NCBI GenBank assembly: GCA_041749075.1
Contig: JBGTBY010000033.1
Coordinates: 1-64,000, forward strand
DNA length: 64,000 nucleotides
Reading direction: 5' to 3'
From: CAMTWZ01 sp041749075
Lineage (GTDB): Bacteria; Bacteroidota; Rhodothermia; Balneolales; HLUCCA01
Shown: positions 1 through 7,827 of the stretch, in pieces
How positions within the stretch are numbered: position 1 is the stretch's first letter
How the letters are laid out: each line of letters opens with the position of its first letter
Program-made: the position numbers and the translations under genes
The notes under the pieces: generated by a model
Database searches by the model: none
Told to the model about the DNA's origin: nothing
What the model saw: only the letters and a program-made list of their open reading frames with translations

Positions 1-2
1 AT

Positions 3-749
3 GCGCTCGGCCTGGTGAGCCAGGCCGAGCTGCTGCGCATCGAGCTCGAGCGCGAGCAGATGCGCTCGCAGCTGCGCGTGATGGAGCTCGAGGCCCGTGC
101 CCTCGACGTCCGCCTCCGCTCCCTCCTCAACGCGACACCAGGCGATGCTATTCCTCTACCAAATGGATCACAACCGAACCTCGCCTTTGCAGCCGATTCC
201 CTCGATGCAGCGCATCCGATGCTGTTGGAAGCCACATCCATGATCGATGAATCCGAAGCGATGACTCGGAGTGCCGCGCTGGCAAACCGACCGATGATCG
301 GATTCGGGGTCGATGTGATGGGTCCGGAGTTCTCCATGATGAGAAGTTCGTTCGCTTGGCCCATCGTGCCTAGTGTGAGTGTCACACTTCCGATCTGGCG
401 CTCCAAAACCAAGGCCATCCGCCAGGAAGCCTCCATCCGAAAAGTTGAAGCCACGTTCCGGCTGGATGCAGTGGCGCTTGAGCTAACCGCAGAGCGCGAC
501 GAAACCCGCCTCATGCTGGCACAAGCCGAAGAAATGGTGACGTTGTATCGTTCCCGATTGATTCCCCGCTCGATCGAACTGGCCGATCTCGTTCTCTTGG
601 AATATTCCACTGGAAAACGATCCGCCAATGAAGTGATCGAGGTACGTCGACTTTCCCTCGATTATTCGATGATGCTCGAAAACGCCATCACCGAGCGCAA
701 TTCTGTTATTGAAAAACTACGATCCTTGTATCCGAATCAGGAGAACTGA
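3..749 (+). CDS. TolC-family outer-membrane efflux protein (5' truncated by window edge)
   Basis: C-terminal part of an outer-membrane factor that would form the exit duct of a metal RND pump. The frame is open from base 3 with no convincing start: the GTG at 15 lies inside a charged helix that continues upstream (ALGLVSQAELLRIELE), so the gene begins outside the window. What remains is mostly long charged helices with a beta stretch around SFAWPIVPSVSVTLPIW, typical of the TolC/CusC fold. The stop is one base before the ATG of the adaptor gene, and an AGGAG motif at its end serves that gene. This gives an operon order of duct then adaptor; the pump itself presumably lies upstream. Family assignment rests on fold pattern and context, not on a unique motif. 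Confidence 0.75.
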   Translation, partial: ALGLVSQAELLRIELEREQMRSQLRVMELEARALDVRLRSLLNATPGDAIPLPNGSQPNLAFAADSLDAAHPMLLEATSMIDESEAMTRSAALANRPMIGFGVDVMGPEFSMMRSSFAWPIVPSVSVTLPIWRSKTKAIRQEASIRKVEATFRLDAVALELTAERDETRLMLAQAEEMVTLYRSRLIPRSIELADLVLLEYSTGKRSANEVIEVRRLSLDYSMMLENAITERNSVIEKLRSLYPNQEN

Positions 750-750
750 C

Positions 751-2355
751 ATGCCTAAATATTCCATACCCATACTGACATTATTTGTCGGACTCATCAT
801 CGGCTATCTGATTTTTTCGCCAATTGCCGAATCTACCCATGACCACGAAACCGCGGATCAAATCTGGACCTGTTCGATGCATCCGAACATCCGTCAGAAT
901 GAACCGGGAAGTTGTCCGATTTGTGGCATGGACCTGATTCCGGCCACGAGCGCGGCATCTGGTTCCGATACCGATCCTTACTCGATGCAAATGACGGAAG
1001 CGGCCGTTCGACTGGCCGAGATCCGAACGATGACCGTTCAAAGCAGCTCGTCCGGATCCATGATTCAGCTTCCGGGCCGGGTGGTGGCTCGAGAATCTGC
1101 GACGCAGTGGGTCACGAGTTTCATTGATGGCCGGGTGACCAGCGAGGCCGTCGGATACGCGGGCAAGCAAGTGACAAAAGGTGATGAACTGCTTCGGATC
1201 GTATCGCCGGATGTGGCTACGGCCTGGATCGAACTGCGAACCGAGGGCCTCGCCTACGAAGCCGTTGCCACGAAACTACGCTACTGGGGACTGACCGACG
1301 CGCAGATTACCGAGCTTCGCGATTCTCCGAACGCGGTTCAGGAGATCTCTTTGCTGGCGCCGGTGAGTGGTGTGGTGATGAAACGGGACGTGAGGCCGGG
1401 TTCGTTGGTGGCACCGGGCATGGTACTGTATGAGATTGTGGATTTGTCGGCCGTGTGGGTTGAGTTCGACGCGTTTGAAGGGGACGTGGCGGGGGTGGGG
1501 GTTGGCTCGTCCGTTTCCTTTACCCTGGATGCACTCGCAGGAGAGACATTCACTGGTCGAGTCACGTTCATCAATCCGACGGTGGACGCGATGTCGCGGC
1601 GAGTCCGCATCAGAGTCCAAGTCCCAAATTCATCCGGCAAACTGAAACCCGATATGTTGGCGCGGGGTGAGATCGCTGGACGTCGCTCGAGCGGCATCAC
1701 TGTACCGTCAAGTGCGGTGCTGTGGACCGGTCCGAGGTCGGTCGTGTATGTGAAAGTCGCTGCGGAGCATCCTACTTTTGAATTGCGGGAAGTGAACTTA
1801 GGAGCCAAATCCGGTAATAATTATCTCATTTTGGAAGGATTGGAAGCAGGTGACGAAGTCGTGGTGAATGGCGCGTTCACGGTGGATGCGGAGTTTCAGC
1901 TGGCGGGGAAAGCGAGCATGATGAATCGTCCGGAACGGGCATCGAACACCTTCCTTAAACCAGTCATGGATGCGTATTTCCCGCTGAAAGATGCGTTGAT
2001 CGGTTCGGATGCGGATGCGGGCGTAGCTGCAGCGAAAAACCTGTTGAAGGTGATTGAAGCGCAACCCAAACGCAATGAGGATTGGAATGTATTGATCGAA
2101 TCGTTGAAAGGGATGCTTCTGCATTGGGAACACGCACCCGGTTTGGAGCAACAACGCGCGAATCTGTTCAAGTTGAGCGATGCCTTGCGTGCGGGTTTGA
2201 GTTCCTTCGGCGGCGGACAAGTGACCTATGTGCAATTCTGTCCGATGGCGTTCGACAATACCGGCGCGCGGTGGTTGAGCAACTCCGCTACCATCGAAAA
2301 TCCATATCTGCCAGAAACGATGCTTGGCTGTGGCGAAGTGATTTCTCGCTTATGA
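751..2355 (+). CDS. CusB-type efflux RND periplasmic adaptor with heavy-metal-binding and DUF3347 domains
   Basis: 534-residue membrane-fusion protein linking an inner-membrane RND pump to the TolC-type duct, probably for Cu/Ag or a similar metal. ATG 751 is chosen for the AGGAG ten bases upstream and because a single membrane anchor (about residues 5-24) follows at once. A heavy-metal-binding domain is clear at about 39-64, with C41SMHP and C55PIC58GM. Lipoyl/barrel-sandwich and beta-barrel segments follow (LLAPVSGVVMKRDVRPGSLV). Residues about 399-534 form a DUF3347 domain with QFCPMA and MLGCGEV cysteine motifs. The stop overlaps the next ATG by four bases. The DUF3347 fusion is known in this group; its metal-chaperone role is inference. 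Confidence 0.92.
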   Translation: MPKYSIPILTLFVGLIIGYLIFSPIAESTHDHETADQIWTCSMHPNIRQNEPGSCPICGMDLIPATSAASGSDTDPYSMQMTEAAVRLAEIRTMTVQSSSSGSMIQLPGRVVARESATQWVTSFIDGRVTSEAVGYAGKQVTKGDELLRIVSPDVATAWIELRTEGLAYEAVATKLRYWGLTDAQITELRDSPNAVQEISLLAPVSGVVMKRDVRPGSLVAPGMVLYEIVDLSAVWVEFDAFEGDVAGVGVGSSVSFTLDALAGETFTGRVTFINPTVDAMSRRVRIRVQVPNSSGKLKPDMLARGEIAGRRSSGITVPSSAVLWTGPRSVVYVKVAAEHPTFELREVNLGAKSGNNYLILEGLEAGDEVVVNGAFTVDAEFQLAGKASMMNRPERASNTFLKPVMDAYFPLKDALIGSDADAGVAAAKNLLKVIEAQPKRNEDWNVLIESLKGMLLHWEHAPGLEQQRANLFKLSDALRAGLSSFGGGQVTYVQFCPMAFDNTGARWLSNSATIENPYLPETMLGCGEVISRL

Positions 2356-3044
2356 ATCTGACATCCCATTATGATGCCCTTTGGGAATCCACGCGGACGG
2401 GGTTTCTGAATGGGGTTGTCGAGGTAGATCACATGATCGGCTCGACAACCGATACGAGATATGGGATGACGCTCATCGTAAGGCCGTCAGAAGATGTACG
2501 TAGGAAGGTGGAAGACATCGTTGGACAATTATTGGCGCTCGAACCCGATCAGTATGCGTATCCCACATCCGATCTGCATCTGACGGTGATGTCTATTCTA
2601 TCTTGTAGTCCGGGGTTTACGATTGACTCCATACGATCGGAAGACTACATCCGCATCATCGAATCGGCATGCGAGGAGTTGCCGTCGATAGACATTCATT
2701 TTCGCGGACTGACCGCATCACCCGCCGGCATCCTCATCCAAGGGTTTCCGGAAAACGAGACATTAAATGTGTTGAGGAATCGTTTGAGGTCGGAAATTAA
2801 GGCATCCGGACTTCGGCAGACGATCGACATCCGCTACACCCTTCAAACGGCGCATATGACGGTGATAAGATTTCGGAAGCCGTTGAGGCATGCAAACACA
2901 TTTGTTGAAACGATCGCGAAATGGAGAAACGTTGATTTTGGGAGATGCGAGATTCCAAAGCTCTCATTGGTCGGGAACAACTGGTATATGCAGACACATT
3001 CACTCCAAGAATTACACAAGTTTCGGCTGACAGAACCTGTGTAA
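2352..3044 (+). CDS. 2H phosphoesterase superfamily protein (2'-5' RNA ligase-like)
   Basis: 230-residue protein with the paired HxTx signature of 2H phosphoesterases: H76-L-T78 in DLHLTV and H168-M-T170 in AHMTVIRF. These enzymes act on 2'-5' or cyclic phosphodiester bonds in RNA or nucleotides; the substrate here cannot be read from sequence. No signal peptide is visible, so it is probably cytoplasmic. The ATG overlaps the adaptor stop in an ATGA junction, implying translational coupling. Placement inside a metal-efflux operon between two DUF3347 genes is unexpected and suggests either passenger status or an RNA-related stress role. Confidence 0.8.
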   Translation: MNLTSHYDALWESTRTGFLNGVVEVDHMIGSTTDTRYGMTLIVRPSEDVRRKVEDIVGQLLALEPDQYAYPTSDLHLTVMSILSCSPGFTIDSIRSEDYIRIIESACEELPSIDIHFRGLTASPAGILIQGFPENETLNVLRNRLRSEIKASGLRQTIDIRYTLQTAHMTVIRFRKPLRHANTFVETIAKWRNVDFGRCEIPKLSLVGNNWYMQTHSLQELHKFRLTEPV

Positions 3045-3077
3045 ATTGTGACATCATTCATCTAAACCAATCCAATC

Positions 3078-3620
3078 ATGAAAAACCTTCTATTCATTCT
3101 ACTTTTTGCCGCGGTTGCTTGCGGAGCCAAAGAAGAAACGCCAGTTGTTGAAACCGTTGCCGACCCACAGGTGGCCACATCCAATGAGTTTTTGGCCGGA
3201 CTCGAAACCCAATTGTCGGTCTATTTCGAGTTGAAGGATGCCCTTGTGGCGACGAACGCGGATACAGCGAAGATTATCGCCTCCACGTTGATCACATCAT
3301 TGAACGGATGGGCAGTTGAAGGATTGAGTGCCGAAGCGGATTCCATCTGGTCGGCCAAGAAATCCATCCTTCTTGCGCGTTCAGAAGCGATTGTTGGAGC
3401 AGCCGATGTGGCCGCACAACGGATGGAATTCGAAACCTTATCGATGGCGATGATCGATGTGGTGGAAGTATTCGGACCCCTGAGCAATGCAGTGTATCGT
3501 CAGACGTGCCCGATGGTGCGTGGCGGTTCGGCCGATTGGCTGGCTCGTGAAGAGCAGATCGCGAATCCATACCACGGAAGCCGGATGTTGCGGTGTGGGG
3601 ATGTGGTTAGGAAGATTTGA
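3078..3620 (+). CDS. DUF3347 lipoprotein
   Basis: 180-residue lipoprotein: hydrophobic leader with lipobox AAVA-C15. The body matches the DUF3347 tail of the adaptor at 751-2355: FELKDALVATNADTAK parallels FPLKDALIGSDADAG, and the C-terminus QTCPM...NPYHGSRMLRCGDVVRKI parallels QFCPM...NPYLPETMLGCGEVISRL. The two conserved cysteines are retained. It looks like a free periplasmic partner or decoy of the adaptor domain, plausibly a metal shuttle. It lies 33 bases after the 2H phosphoesterase gene, in the same operon. The homology is seen directly; the function is inference. Confidence 0.85.
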   Translation: MKNLLFILLFAAVACGAKEETPVVETVADPQVATSNEFLAGLETQLSVYFELKDALVATNADTAKIIASTLITSLNGWAVEGLSAEADSIWSAKKSILLARSEAIVGAADVAAQRMEFETLSMAMIDVVEVFGPLSNAVYRQTCPMVRGGSADWLAREEQIANPYHGSRMLRCGDVVRKI

Positions 3621-3741
3621 GAAGCTAGATGCGGGAAGCGGGATGCAAGAAGCGTGAAGCTAGAAGCTGGATGAAATAGGCGCGATATTAAATTGCATCC
3701 AGCATCCAGCATCCAGCATCCAGCATCCAGCATCTAGCATC
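3621..3741. repeat. Heptad inverted-repeat element A (empty hairpin)
   Basis: Left arm 3621-3673 is a run of 7-base units of the AAGCTAG/ATGCGGG type. The right arm 3695-3741 is five or more exact copies of CAGCATC ending in TAGCATC, which is the same unit on the other strand. The loop of about 21 bases is AT-rich and has no gene. The element starts on the base after the stop codon of the upstream gene and ends 5 bases before the stop of the convergent gene, so it is the whole intergenic region. The arms share units with element F at 58464-58675. It may also act as a two-way terminator. Confidence 0.8.
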
Positions 3742-3745
3742 TTGT

Positions 3746-4345
3746 TTAATTCCCAAAGTTCATCTTGAACGAACCCCATCCTGTCGGGACATCAAACAAC
3801 GTCTCGGGCAGGGTGCGGGAGTTCACGATTGTGACGAGCCATTTCGTTTGGCCATGCTTGTCGATCACTTCGAACGGGAAGAATGCGACACCTGGAAAAT
3901 CTTTGAACATATTGGGGAGTCCGGGTGCGTTCGGGACCATGATGGATCCGAAACGTCGAGTTGTTGGGGTCCAAACCGTGGATTCATCCTTTTTTGTCCA
4001 TTCCTCGCATTCAACACCCGCGATGATTTTCGTGCGACCGGTTTGCAGATAACCGCCCATATCCATGTCGGAATCACTTTCGGCGATTTCTTTTTCTATC
4101 TCATCAGATGGAAGCGACATTTCCATCGACATCTTCGACGTCTCGATCAGCAGCATGATTTTTTGCTCGTCGCGGTTCATGAGGATACTGACGAGCCCTT
4201 CATCCGTACTGATGTCGAACCGGACGTTGGCGCCTTTCATGTGATACATCATGTCATCACTATCGGTCTGGATGTGGATGGTGCCTTCGAATGTCTGCGC
4301 AAGAAGGGAGACAGGGAAGAGGAGGATGGGTAAGAATTTTAGCAT
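3746..4345 (-). CDS. DUF4412-type secreted protein
   Basis: 199-residue protein with a cleavable signal peptide (MLKFLPILLFPVSLLAQ) followed by TFEGTIHIQTDSDDMMYHMKG, a beta-rich domain with methionine- and aspartate-rich stretches (SDSDMDMGGYL) and a late segment TKIIAGVECEEWT. This layout is that of DUF4412 periplasmic proteins of Bacteroidota-like bacteria, whose role is unknown. The methionines and acidic residues could bind metal, which would suit the metal-efflux genes next door, but that is inference. It is convergent with those genes and separated from them only by repeat element A. Confidence 0.7.
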   Translation of the reverse strand: MLKFLPILLFPVSLLAQTFEGTIHIQTDSDDMMYHMKGANVRFDISTDEGLVSILMNRDEQKIMLLIETSKMSMEMSLPSDEIEKEIAESDSDMDMGGYLQTGRTKIIAGVECEEWTKKDESTVWTPTTRRFGSIMVPNAPGLPNMFKDFPGVAFFPFEVIDKHGQTKWLVTIVNSRTLPETLFDVPTGWGSFKMNFGN

Positions 4346-4373
4346 AGGGATGGTTTGTGGTGTATGGAAAAAC

Positions 4374-4508
4374 GTGAGTCGTGAGTTGTGAGTCGGGGAA
4401 ATCAGTAATTGGTAAGAGGTAGTTGGTATTTAGAAAAGACGAACCGATTTCAGATTACCAATTACCAATTACCAATTACCAAATACCATTTACCAATTAC
4501 CGAGTTAC
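4374..4508. repeat. Heptad inverted-repeat element B1 (empty hairpin)
   Basis: Left arm 4374-4430 starts with three GTGAGTC/T units and changes to TAATTGG/TAGTTGG units. After a loop of about 22 bases, the right arm 4453-4508 is a tandem of ATTACCA units, the complement of the left-arm unit. There is no coding capacity in the loop. It lies in the 390-base divergent gap between the DUF4412 gene and the ketopantoate reductase gene. Same architecture as the other 7-base elements, with a different unit sequence. Confidence 0.75.
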
Positions 4509-4539
4509 GGCCAAATTCATGGCAAAGATTCCCAAAAAT

Positions 4540-4627
4540 GGGCACGGATTTCACTCTTGCACCGGGAACGCAAGCCCTGAAACGAGAAAATCATTGTGAA
4601 AAAAATCTGTGGAATCTGTGCAGAAAC
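4540..4627. repeat. Short inverted repeat with CACGGATT-type arms (element B2)
   Basis: GCACGGATTTCAC at 4542-4554 pairs with GTGGAATCTGTGC at 4609-4621, 11 of 13 positions matching. The right side repeats AATCTGTGG/AATCTGTGC. The sequence type (CACGGATT/AATCTGTG) is familiar as dispersed repeats in Bacteroidota-like genomes. The rest of the gap 4346-4735 holds no gene I can support; the ketopantoate reductase promoter must lie in 4630-4735. Confidence 0.5.
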
Positions 4628-4735
4628 CGCAATTATTCGAAATAAAAACCATCGTTTCCTGAAAGATATCGCTACTTTTAGGATTCGGATGACCACTTGC
4701 GGACAGCATACCTATTTAACTAACCAATCTCTATC

Positions 4736-5635
4736 ATGACATCCCTCATCATGGGTGCCGGGGCTGTCGGCGGCTACTTCGGCGCCAAGCTCGCCAAGGC
4801 CGGAAACAAGGTCTATCTCGTGGCTCGTGGCGCGCATTTGGATGCGATCCAGCGCTTCGGACTGCGTGTCACTGGCACCATCGGCGATTATGTCGCGCAT
4901 CTTCAAGCCAACTCGGATCCTGCCGCATTCGGCATCACGCCCGACCTGATCATCATGGGCGTGAAGTCGATGGATACGGCAGGCGCGATCGAGCAACTGC
5001 GTCCGGTGATGGGTCCAAGTACCCAGGTTCTTGCCATTCAAAACGGTATTGGAAACTTTCCTCTGATGGCGGATGCCTTCGGCGCGCATCGGGTGATTCG
5101 TGGTTATTGCCGCGTGGGTTCCGAAATCGTGGAACCGGGACACATCCATCAAACCGCCTTCGGTGAAATCGTGTTCGGGGAAGAAGATGGGTCGATGTCG
5201 AACCGGATCAGAGCCATTGACGAACTCCTGTCCCGCGCCGATATCAAAAGCCAGCCAAGCACGTCCATCGTCGAGGATGTTTGGAAGAAATTCGCCTGGA
5301 ATGTGATGTTCAATATGACGACGGGCTTAACTGGCGTCACCGTCGACCGACTATTCGCCCATCCCGAAAGCGAAGCGATTTTATTCAAGCTGTTCGGGGA
5401 AGTGGCTCAAGCCGCATCCTTCCATGGGGTGACTCTCGCCGAAGCCAATTACAAAGCCATTATTGATCCGATGCGAGGAATGGTTGGCTACAAAACCTCT
5501 ACGATGCAGGACAGAGTAAAAGGGAAACTTCTTGAACATGACATATTTGTAGGATATCTCTCCGAGCTGGGCAAAATTCACGGCTTTGCGACGCCGGTAG
5601 CTGATGTGTTGTTGGGGATGTTTAAGACACTGTGA
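4736..5635 (+). CDS. panE: 2-dehydropantoate 2-reductase (ketopantoate reductase family)
   Basis: 299-residue NADPH-dependent reductase that would turn ketopantoate into pantoate for pantothenate and CoA synthesis. The N-terminal Rossmann motif GAGAVGGYFG (residues 7-16), IQNG at 101-104 and the WKKFAWN block at 183-189, which holds the catalytic lysine and a substrate asparagine, match ApbA/PanE. Full family length. The TGA stop lies within the first 7-base unit of repeat element C, which directly follows. Many genomes hold PanE-like paralogues with other 2-oxoacid substrates, so the pathway role is likely but not proven. Confidence 0.88.
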   Translation: MTSLIMGAGAVGGYFGAKLAKAGNKVYLVARGAHLDAIQRFGLRVTGTIGDYVAHLQANSDPAAFGITPDLIIMGVKSMDTAGAIEQLRPVMGPSTQVLAIQNGIGNFPLMADAFGAHRVIRGYCRVGSEIVEPGHIHQTAFGEIVFGEEDGSMSNRIRAIDELLSRADIKSQPSTSIVEDVWKKFAWNVMFNMTTGLTGVTVDRLFAHPESEAILFKLFGEVAQAASFHGVTLAEANYKAIIDPMRGMVGYKTSTMQDRVKGKLLEHDIFVGYLSELGKIHGFATPVADVLLGMFKTL

Positions 5636-6194
5636 AAGTGTGAAAGTGTGAAAGTGTGAAAGCGTTAAAGCGTGAAAACGTGAAGATTCTTTGTAAGAAT
5701 TTTCCGTTTTGCGCCTCTTATATAGAATCACCAATCACTGCGGAGGTTCTATGCTTGCGGATAATTTTGAAGATTTGACGGTTTGGAAGAAGTCGGTGGC
5801 TTTGTATAAAGAATTGTACTTAATTCGGGTTCAACCGAAGGATTGGCACTTTCGGGATCAATTGCATCGAGCGACATTATCTATCTCAAATAATATCGCC
5901 GAAGGGTTTGATGCTGGTTATCGAGCCGAGTTCGCACGATTTATATTGATAGCGAAACGTTCATGCGCTGAAGTAAGAAGCATGCTTCACGTCGCGGTCG
6001 AGTTGGAGTTGATTCAACGTGCTCGAGCCGATGTATTGATTGATGATTGTCGGCATATATCGATCATGTTGTATAAATTGCACAAAAGCTTGAAGACTAA
6101 GCCCTGATTCCACATTTTTCACGCTTTCACGCTTTCACGCTTTCACGCTTTCACGCTTTCACGCTTTCACGCTTTCACGCTTCCACACTTCCAC
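5632..6194. mobile_element. Heptad inverted-repeat element C carrying a four-helix-bundle gene
   Basis: Left arm 5632-5684: GTGAAAG units (GTGAAAGTGTGAAAG, then GCGTTAAAGCGTGAAAAC). Right arm about 6117-6194: about ten CTTTCAC(G) units, the complement of the left arm. Between the arms sits one gene (5751-6107) with its own GGAGG. The element runs from inside the stop codon of the upstream gene to the base before the ATG at 6195, so it fills the whole gap. Arms of opposite orientation around a cargo gene are what an excisable or transposable unit, or a processed intervening sequence, would look like. No target-site duplication is obvious. Confidence 0.65.
5751..6107 (+). CDS. Four-helix-bundle protein (23S rRNA intervening-sequence protein/S23/Avd family)
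   Basis: 118 residues, nearly all helical, with the family signatures EDLTVWKKSVALYKELY, FRDQLHRATLSISNNIAEGF and RSCAEVRSML. The family was first seen in proteins encoded within intervening sequences of 23S rRNA genes and also includes the Avd accessory protein of diversity-generating retroelements. It usually forms pentameric barrels and binds nucleic acid. Start at 5751 is set by GGAGG five bases upstream. The gene sits inside inverted 7-base repeat arms (element C). There is no rRNA, reverse transcriptase or variable repeat nearby. A second family member lies at 27648-28001. Confidence 0.9.
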   Translation: MLADNFEDLTVWKKSVALYKELYLIRVQPKDWHFRDQLHRATLSISNNIAEGFDAGYRAEFARFILIAKRSCAEVRSMLHVAVELELIQRARADVLIDDCRHISIMLYKLHKSLKTKP

Positions 6195-6686
6195 ATGCGC
6201 CTTGGCATTATCTCCGACACTCACGATCACCTCATCCACACACGAGTGGCGCTGAGCATCTTCCGCAGCTTGGATATCGACGTCGTGCTTCATTCCGGTG
6301 ATTACTGCTCGCCATTCATGATTCCATTGTTCGGGAATTTCCCGGTCCATGGTGTGTTCGGGAACAACGATGGGGATCACTTCCGCATCCAACATCGGTT
6401 CACAGAAATCGGCGGACACCTGTATGCCGAGCTCATGGATCGCGAGTTCGATGGAAAACGCATCGCGATGTATCATGGCACGCAGCAAGGCATCACCGAT
6501 GCGCTTATCGCTTGCGGAACGTATGATTTAGTCGTGACAGGTCACACACATATCGCTGTGAATCAGATGCACGGAAAGACCCTGCATATCAATCCGGGCT
6601 CGGCGAACGGATTGGGAAATCCGCCGACCGTGGCGATGTATGATACGGTAACTGGCGTTGGAGAAATCATAGGTATTGGCGAGTGA
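6195..6686 (+). CDS. YfcE/MJ0936-type metallophosphoesterase
   Basis: 163-residue calcineurin-like phosphodiesterase with the two-metal site: D8-T-H10 (ISDTHDH), GD36 in VLHSGDYC, GNND near 57-60 and VTGHTH late in the protein. Members hydrolyse phosphodiesters; the natural substrate is usually unknown. The ATG directly follows the right arm of repeat element C, so no Shine-Dalgarno is visible and the arm supplies the leader. Together with the upstream reductase it may once have formed a tighter operon, split by the element. Confidence 0.88.
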   Translation: MRLGIISDTHDHLIHTRVALSIFRSLDIDVVLHSGDYCSPFMIPLFGNFPVHGVFGNNDGDHFRIQHRFTEIGGHLYAELMDREFDGKRIAMYHGTQQGITDALIACGTYDLVVTGHTHIAVNQMHGKTLHINPGSANGLGNPPTVAMYDTVTGVGEIIGIGE

Positions 6687-6705
6687 AATCCGACATGTAT
6701 TGATG

Positions 6706-6732
6706 TTGACTTTTTTTTTACCGTTGTATATT
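6706..6732 (+). promoter_or_regulatory. Possible sigma-70-like promoter
   Basis: TTGACT at 6706-6711, 15 bases including a T-tract, then TATATT at 6727-6732, followed by a leader and AGGA ahead of the propeller lipoprotein ATG at 6764. Spacing is two bases short of ideal. Confidence 0.35.
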
Positions 6733-6763
6733 TAGGGCAAAATCAGGTTTTATCAGGACCCCA

Positions 6764-7816
6764 ATGTCAGTTTCCCTCGCATCCTATCGGATGCTCATAA
6801 TTCTATTATTGCTGTCATCTTGCGCTCCGAAGGATGATTCGCCAAGGCGTTTTGAATTGCCGATGGATGACGTGCTGATCACTATTTCATCGCATTCGTT
6901 GATGGGGGACAGTTTAAATCCATTGCTTGGGGCCAGTGACATCAAATGGGTCGATCAATCCTTCTACATCACATCCGGCTGGCAGCATCAGATTTTCCGA
7001 TATAATTGGGATGGATCTCTGGTGGAGAAAATTGGTAGGGAGGGTAGGGGTCCGTGTGATTTCAATATGCCGACAACCTTGATGATCAGCGGCAAGACCA
7101 TCAGCGTGCTTGAGATGGGCAATAGCCGCATTCAGGTTCTCTCAACGCAATTTGATTGTGGTGAGATTGTCAACCTTCCATTCATGCCGTCCGATGCCAT
7201 TTATCATGAGGCGAGCGGCAGTTATACAGTAGTTGGTAGCCATTCCAGCGGCGATTTTCCGAAATTCATTCATGTTGTGCAGAACGGGGAAATCAGGAAG
7301 TCACATGTCACAACTCCCGATGAACTGATTTACTCCTACTATGCCGCAAATCATGGAGACCATGTGATCTGGGGAAATAACTTCTCGAAGACGTTTTATT
7401 CAGTGAATCTGGAAACAGGGGATAGCACAGACTATCAACTACTAGATACGACGTTTGTATCCATCCTTGAGGAACTGGCCGATTTCGAGGTCAAAGACAT
7501 GCAAGACATGCGCAAGCTGATGGGATACCAGCAACAAATTCCCCATTCATTCATCAACGGTGTAGTTTATCAACAACCGTATGTGTTGATGTCCTATCAA
7601 CAGAATAATAGTGATCTACCGAACCGACTTCTTATCCAGGATTTGGTGAAGCGAAACACCCTATTCACAACAAATATCGGAGAGTATAAGATCCTAGAGA
7701 ACCGTGTTGGCAAAAATGAGTTCTTACTATATCGATATGACAATGAAGGTCATGGAAGAGTGGATGTGCAAGTCGTCAGGTTGAATACGGAAAGGCTAAA
7801 AGCTAATTTGAAATGA
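6764..7816 (+). CDS. 6-bladed beta-propeller lipoprotein
   Basis: 350 residues with leader MLIILLLLSSC (lipobox SSC) and a repeat-rich body containing GREGRGPCDFNMPTT, the NHL/6-bladed propeller motif that recurs in the four paralogues at 33384-38422. Here the usual GEF is CDF. AGGA five bases before the ATG supports the start. The role of these lipoproteins is unknown; they are common in Bacteroidota-like organisms and probably bind ligands at the outer membrane. The gene stands alone and is convergent with the next one. Confidence 0.78.
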   Translation: MSVSLASYRMLIILLLLSSCAPKDDSPRRFELPMDDVLITISSHSLMGDSLNPLLGASDIKWVDQSFYITSGWQHQIFRYNWDGSLVEKIGREGRGPCDFNMPTTLMISGKTISVLEMGNSRIQVLSTQFDCGEIVNLPFMPSDAIYHEASGSYTVVGSHSSGDFPKFIHVVQNGEIRKSHVTTPDELIYSYYAANHGDHVIWGNNFSKTFYSVNLETGDSTDYQLLDTTFVSILEELADFEVKDMQDMRKLMGYQQQIPHSFINGVVYQQPYVLMSYQQNNSDLPNRLLIQDLVKRNTLFTTNIGEYKILENRVGKNEFLLYRYDNEGHGRVDVQVVRLNTERLKANLK

Positions 7817-7827
7817 GTGAACCCGCA

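Noticed and set aside
3695..3741. CRISPR or microsatellite in the CAGCATC run
   Set aside because: No spacers; it is one arm of an inverted period-7 structure, so it is listed as part of element A.
5751..6107. Fragment of a 23S rRNA intervening sequence
   Set aside because: There is no rRNA sequence on either side; neighbours are protein genes.
5636..6194. Diversity-generating retroelement, because Avd proteins belong to the four-helix-bundle family
   Set aside because: No reverse transcriptase, no template/variable repeat pair and no variable-protein gene in the window.
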